A stretch of 64,000 nucleotides of DNA, taken from positions 1-64,000 of the forward strand of contig JAFSEZ010000006.1 of assembly GCA_017435505.1 (NCBI GenBank), read 5' to 3'. The notes under the pieces were generated by a model. It made no database searches and had not been told where the DNA came from. It was given only the letters and a program-made list of their open reading frames with translations. The translations under genes and the position numbers were made by a program. Below are positions 61,433 through 64,000 of the stretch, in pieces (the stretch's first letter is position 1; every line of letters starts with the position of its first letter). This stretch comes from Akkermansia sp. (GTDB taxonomy: Bacteria; Verrucomicrobiota; Verrucomicrobiia; Verrucomicrobiales; Akkermansiaceae).

Positions 61433-62962
61433 ATGAATAATCAGGAATATAGAGATGCGGATTCGATATATAAGTATCGAAAATATCTGGCATTGGCTTT
61501 TGTTTTTTTTGTTATCTACGTGTGCGTATATTTTCCCATGTGCGTGAGACATGGGGTAGCCGTAGAAGAAGCCCAATTCAGGAGCGATCACAATCCTTTG
61601 GTGTTGCTTTGCAATGGCCGATGGGGTATATTCCTGTTCCGTTATTTGACGCACTCCGGCGTTTGCTTGCCTTATGCTGCCGGTATATTAGCGGGGATGT
61701 TTATAAGTTTTGCTTTGATATTTCAGGTGAAATTGTTGAAACTTAGCCTATTGACACATAAAATAGCCTATGCCGTTTTTTATTTTTCGTGTTCGTCGTG
61801 GGCTTACATGCTGCGGTATTCTAATCAAAGTCACGCTATAGCATTAGGCATTTTATGCCTGAGCATTGCCGTTTATATTCAGTTTGAAAACAGACCGACC
61901 TTCAAATGGTTTCTATTGTCTTCGGTGCTGTTATGCTATGCGATATCGACATACCAAACCGTTGCGCTTTATTATGCTGTGCTTGTAATCGCTGCGTTTT
62001 TGGTACGGTACATGAAAGAAGGGTTCGTGTTTGAATGGCGGAAGTATGTATATATCTGCGCTTCTGTTGTTTTGTCTGTCTGCTTGTACTATGCTGTGGG
62101 AAAGCTGATGATGACCATTTTTTCTCCTTCGAATGCACTTATTCTGCACGTTAAGGAATACCAGCAGGGGATGACCGGATATTCGCATTTTTGGCATGCC
62201 CCATTAAGAGCAAAATGTCACCTTCTTGAGTATTTTGTCCTAAAAACACCTGTGGAAAACCTGTTGGGGAACACTTACAGAGGACAATTCATTGTGTCCC
62301 TATCCTTTATTCCCGCGATGGTATTGGTGTTTATTCTATTAAAACGCAGATTTTTCTTGGGTGTTGTGGGGGTGGCATTCCTTATGGTCCTTCCTTATTT
62401 GGGGGGACTCTTGTTATTGAGAGGGGTGCCGGTGAGGACATTCGTTGCAGAACCGGCAGCTTTTGCTTGTGTTTGGGCTTTGGCTTTGCCCTACATGCGT
62501 TGGGATAAGAAAGGACTCAATGCCGCGATGATATTAGTGATGGGGTATGCTTTTGTGTTCTCGGCATGCCGCGTAGCCACCATTAGCCGGGATGAACACT
62601 GGGCATGGGTTCGAAGTAAAGAGGAGGTCCTGCACATGTACCAGATGGCAAGGCAAGTGGCTAGAGAATCAGGCGTGCCTGCATGTAAGATGTACATACT
62701 GGGCCGTACTCCCATTTCGACTGATCATTTATTCGATTTTGAAGATGTGGGATTTCTGCCGGATGAAGTATATCCCAATATCATAAAAGGTAAATTGTGG
62801 ACAAACTTGTATTTGAATTACTTGCGGTTACCTAATTTGCGAAGAGGAGATGCAGCGGATATAGAACGCCACCGTGAAGTATTCGATGAGATGTCAACGT
62901 GGCCTAATGCGGGGAGTGTAAAAATGAGCAAAGGCGAGGTTGTTATCCGAGTCGGGGATTGA
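61433..62962 (+). CDS. GtrII-like membrane glycosyltransferase
   Basis: 509 residues with about ten membrane helices. The N-terminal periplasmic loop motif (FRSDHNPLVLLCNGRWGIFLFRYLTHSG) resembles the Asp-containing region and GRWG motif of GtrII-type glucosyltransferases, which add glucosyl side groups to O-antigen or other surface polymers using lipid-linked donors. The last ~100 residues are soluble. No gtrA/gtrB partner is adjacent. The gene is visibly more AT-rich than its surroundings, which suggests acquisition. It stands downstream of the inverted-repeat segment. Confidence 0.72.
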   Translation: MNNQEYRDADSIYKYRKYLALAFVFFVIYVCVYFPMCVRHGVAVEEAQFRSDHNPLVLLCNGRWGIFLFRYLTHSGVCLPYAAGILAGMFISFALIFQVKLLKLSLLTHKIAYAVFYFSCSSWAYMLRYSNQSHAIALGILCLSIAVYIQFENRPTFKWFLLSSVLLCYAISTYQTVALYYAVLVIAAFLVRYMKEGFVFEWRKYVYICASVVLSVCLYYAVGKLMMTIFSPSNALILHVKEYQQGMTGYSHFWHAPLRAKCHLLEYFVLKTPVENLLGNTYRGQFIVSLSFIPAMVLVFILLKRRFFLGVVGVAFLMVLPYLGGLLLLRGVPVRTFVAEPAAFACVWALALPYMRWDKKGLNAAMILVMGYAFVFSACRVATISRDEHWAWVRSKEEVLHMYQMARQVARESGVPACKMYILGRTPISTDHLFDFEDVGFLPDEVYPNIIKGKLWTNLYLNYLRLPNLRRGDAADIERHREVFDEMSTWPNAGSVKMSKGEVVIRVGD

Positions 62963-63251
62963 GGCTACTACCATGAAACCTCTCACAGAGATGTTTCTGT
63001 TTAAAATAGAATGAGCTTGCGTAGAAATTGATGAAAGATACAGGCAATCCCAGATAAACGGGGGTAGTGGGCACTTGTTTGGCTTTCCGAATAGCTACCC
63101 CCCCAAAAAAAAGCGATGTTATAAGGCAGGTGCATTGTTTTTCGTTCCGGGCAGGAGCCCTCCATCCTTTGATAACGCATGATGCCGCCAATCAAGTCAT
63201 AGGGCGAGACACGAAGTCCGGAGCCGGACATTCGTTCAAGATGGGGGGCTA
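62963..63251. other. Intergenic region without recognised gene
   Basis: About 290 bases between convergent genes. Several short frames exist on both strands, but none has a recognisable product or ribosome-binding site. A CCGGAGCCGG motif near 63220 recalls the edge of repeat R3 but is too short to call. Confidence 0.5.
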
Positions 63252-64000
63252 TTATTTCAAATAGCTATGTTCAAACTCCTTCAGATTACGTTCAACGTTA
63301 ATTTTTTGTTTAATGCAGTACAACTTGTACATTTTGCGGGCGGCATCATAATCTTTGGGGCCACCCCTTCCGGCAGCATACATGATGGCTAGTTCCCTAA
63401 GAGCATCGCGATTACCCAATTCAGCAGCTTTTCGGTATAGCTTCCTAGTCGTTTGAGGGTTTCCTATAATGGCTTTTGCTGCCATATAGGGATCATCTGC
63501 TAATTCTTCCCAACGCTTGCTTTCCTCTTTATTTGCTTTGACTCCATCGCCCCTGCTATAGTGAACACTCACGTTATGCATGGCCGGCTGATACCCTTGC
63601 TCAGCAGCCTGAAGCCGCAACTTGAATGCTTTTTCCATATCTCCCCCTTGATCTAATATCATGCCGGCATAGGTATCCTGAGCTTGTGCATATCCTTTCT
63701 GAGCAGATTTGCTCAGAAGTGCAATAGCTGTGGCATCATAATACTTGTCGGAACTCATATCCCATAGGTAATAAAACACTTTTGCCGGGCAGTCCTTTTG
63801 CGCCGCTGCTTTATCAAACCACTTTCGGGCATCTTCCTTCTTGTCTAGCAGGTAATAGTACTCGCCCATATCTGCTTGAGAATGAGGAGATTTTTGCGCG
63901 TTTGTAGTGAGCTTATCGTATAATTTTGTGTACTGCTTGCCGGCTCTTTTATTTCCGTGTTTGCCGGAGTTTTCCAGCCAATAGAGAGCTTGGGCTATGT
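63252..64000 (-). CDS. Sel1-repeat protein (partial, 5' end beyond window)
   Basis: The frame is open to the window end, so only the C-terminal ~249 residues are here. Sel1/TPR-like repeats are visible: ALLSKSAQKGYAQAQDTYAGMIL, KLRLQAAEQGYQPAMHNVSVHYSRGDG, KLYRKAAELGNRDALRELAIMYAAGRGG. Further repeats continue upstream (IAQALYWLENSGKHG at the edge). An in-frame Met at 63869 is internal, not the start. Sel1 proteins are usually exported adaptor or scaffold proteins; this one cannot be localised without its N-terminus. Confidence 0.8.
   Translation of the reverse strand, partial: IAQALYWLENSGKHGNKRAGKQYTKLYDKLTTNAQKSPHSQADMGEYYYLLDKKEDARKWFDKAAAQKDCPAKVFYYLWDMSSDKYYDATAIALLSKSAQKGYAQAQDTYAGMILDQGGDMEKAFKLRLQAAEQGYQPAMHNVSVHYSRGDGVKANKEESKRWEELADDPYMAAKAIIGNPQTTRKLYRKAAELGNRDALRELAIMYAAGRGGPKDYDAARKMYKLYCIKQKINVERNLKEFEHSYLK

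Noticed and set aside
63001..63231. 76-codon minus-strand frame between GtrII-like and Sel1 genes
   Set aside because: No start signal or recognisable similarity; could be a decayed gene but nothing supports it.
1..64000. CRISPR arrays or cas genes
   Set aside because: No regularly spaced short direct repeats and no Cas-like proteins were seen.

Overview
The window is a 64 kb, mostly chromosomal stretch of a Gram-negative, mucus/polysaccharide-associated bacterium, most likely a member of the Verrucomicrobiota close to Akkermansia. Pointers are a TIGR04073-type (exosortase-associated) small exported protein, a secreted 1473-residue GH2 beta-galactosidase with C-terminal discoidin-like domains, a Cys-type sulfatase, an LpxC-FabZ fusion, rubrerythrin plus reverse rubrerythrin, and many genes with no Shine-Dalgarno sequence. 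The taxon is an inference from gene content; no 16S or tRNA gene was recognised here.

Layout. 0.1-20 kb: trpB behind a leader peptide with three tandem Trp codons and a terminator/antiterminator pair, then an exported thioredoxin-fold protein, a CDF metal transporter, tdh, a TatD hydrolase, hisC, a squalene/phytoene-synthase-like gene, def, a PNPOx-like protein, a pair of radical SAM/SPASM genes resembling the siroheme-to-heme enzymes AhbC/AhbD, carboxynorspermidine synthase, an orphan histidine kinase, rpsU, recQ and rubrerythrin. 20-33 kb: fabD, the GH2 enzyme, an OprB-like porin, then the leftward housekeeping run ribH-nusB-ftsY-rlmN, rpsP and a HAD phosphatase. 33-45 kb: uvrC flanked by inverted copies of a dispersed repeat, a dual-specificity-type phosphatase overlapping an orphan adenine methylase, a CysJ-like reductase without flavodoxin domain, a structured noncoding stretch that looks like a 5' group II intron fragment, fmt, a gamma-class carbonic anhydrase-like protein, and the gcvT-gcvH-gcvP operon. 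45-58 kb: sulfatase, a peptidoglycan peptidase of endolysin type, the rpmH-rnpA-yidD-yidC cluster, lpxC-fabZ, two paralogous lipoproteins, an ArsB/NhaD-type permease with mntP, reverse rubrerythrin and nrdR.

58-64 kb is the accessory part. A DUF4143-type AAA ATPase sits between two palindromes built on TTCGGGA/TCCCGAA, and that cassette lies between ~105-bp direct repeats, the right-hand one covering the 3' end of a tyrosine recombinase gene. Directly upstream of the recombinase is a 139-bp segment bounded by a perfect 18-bp inverted repeat; on its far side lies an AT-rich GtrII-like glycosyltransferase gene. This has the geometry of an invertible promoter switch that would alternate transcription between recombinase and surface-glycan gene. 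It is, with the trp attenuator, the most interesting part of the window.

Two trends run through the window. First, several promoters (def, fmt, carbonic anhydrase-like, gcvT, nrdR) put the -10 box only 5-8 bases before the start codon, so their mRNAs should be leaderless. Second, intergenic gaps hold three families of ~100-150 bp dispersed repeats, one with terminal inverted repeats, which look like MITEs.
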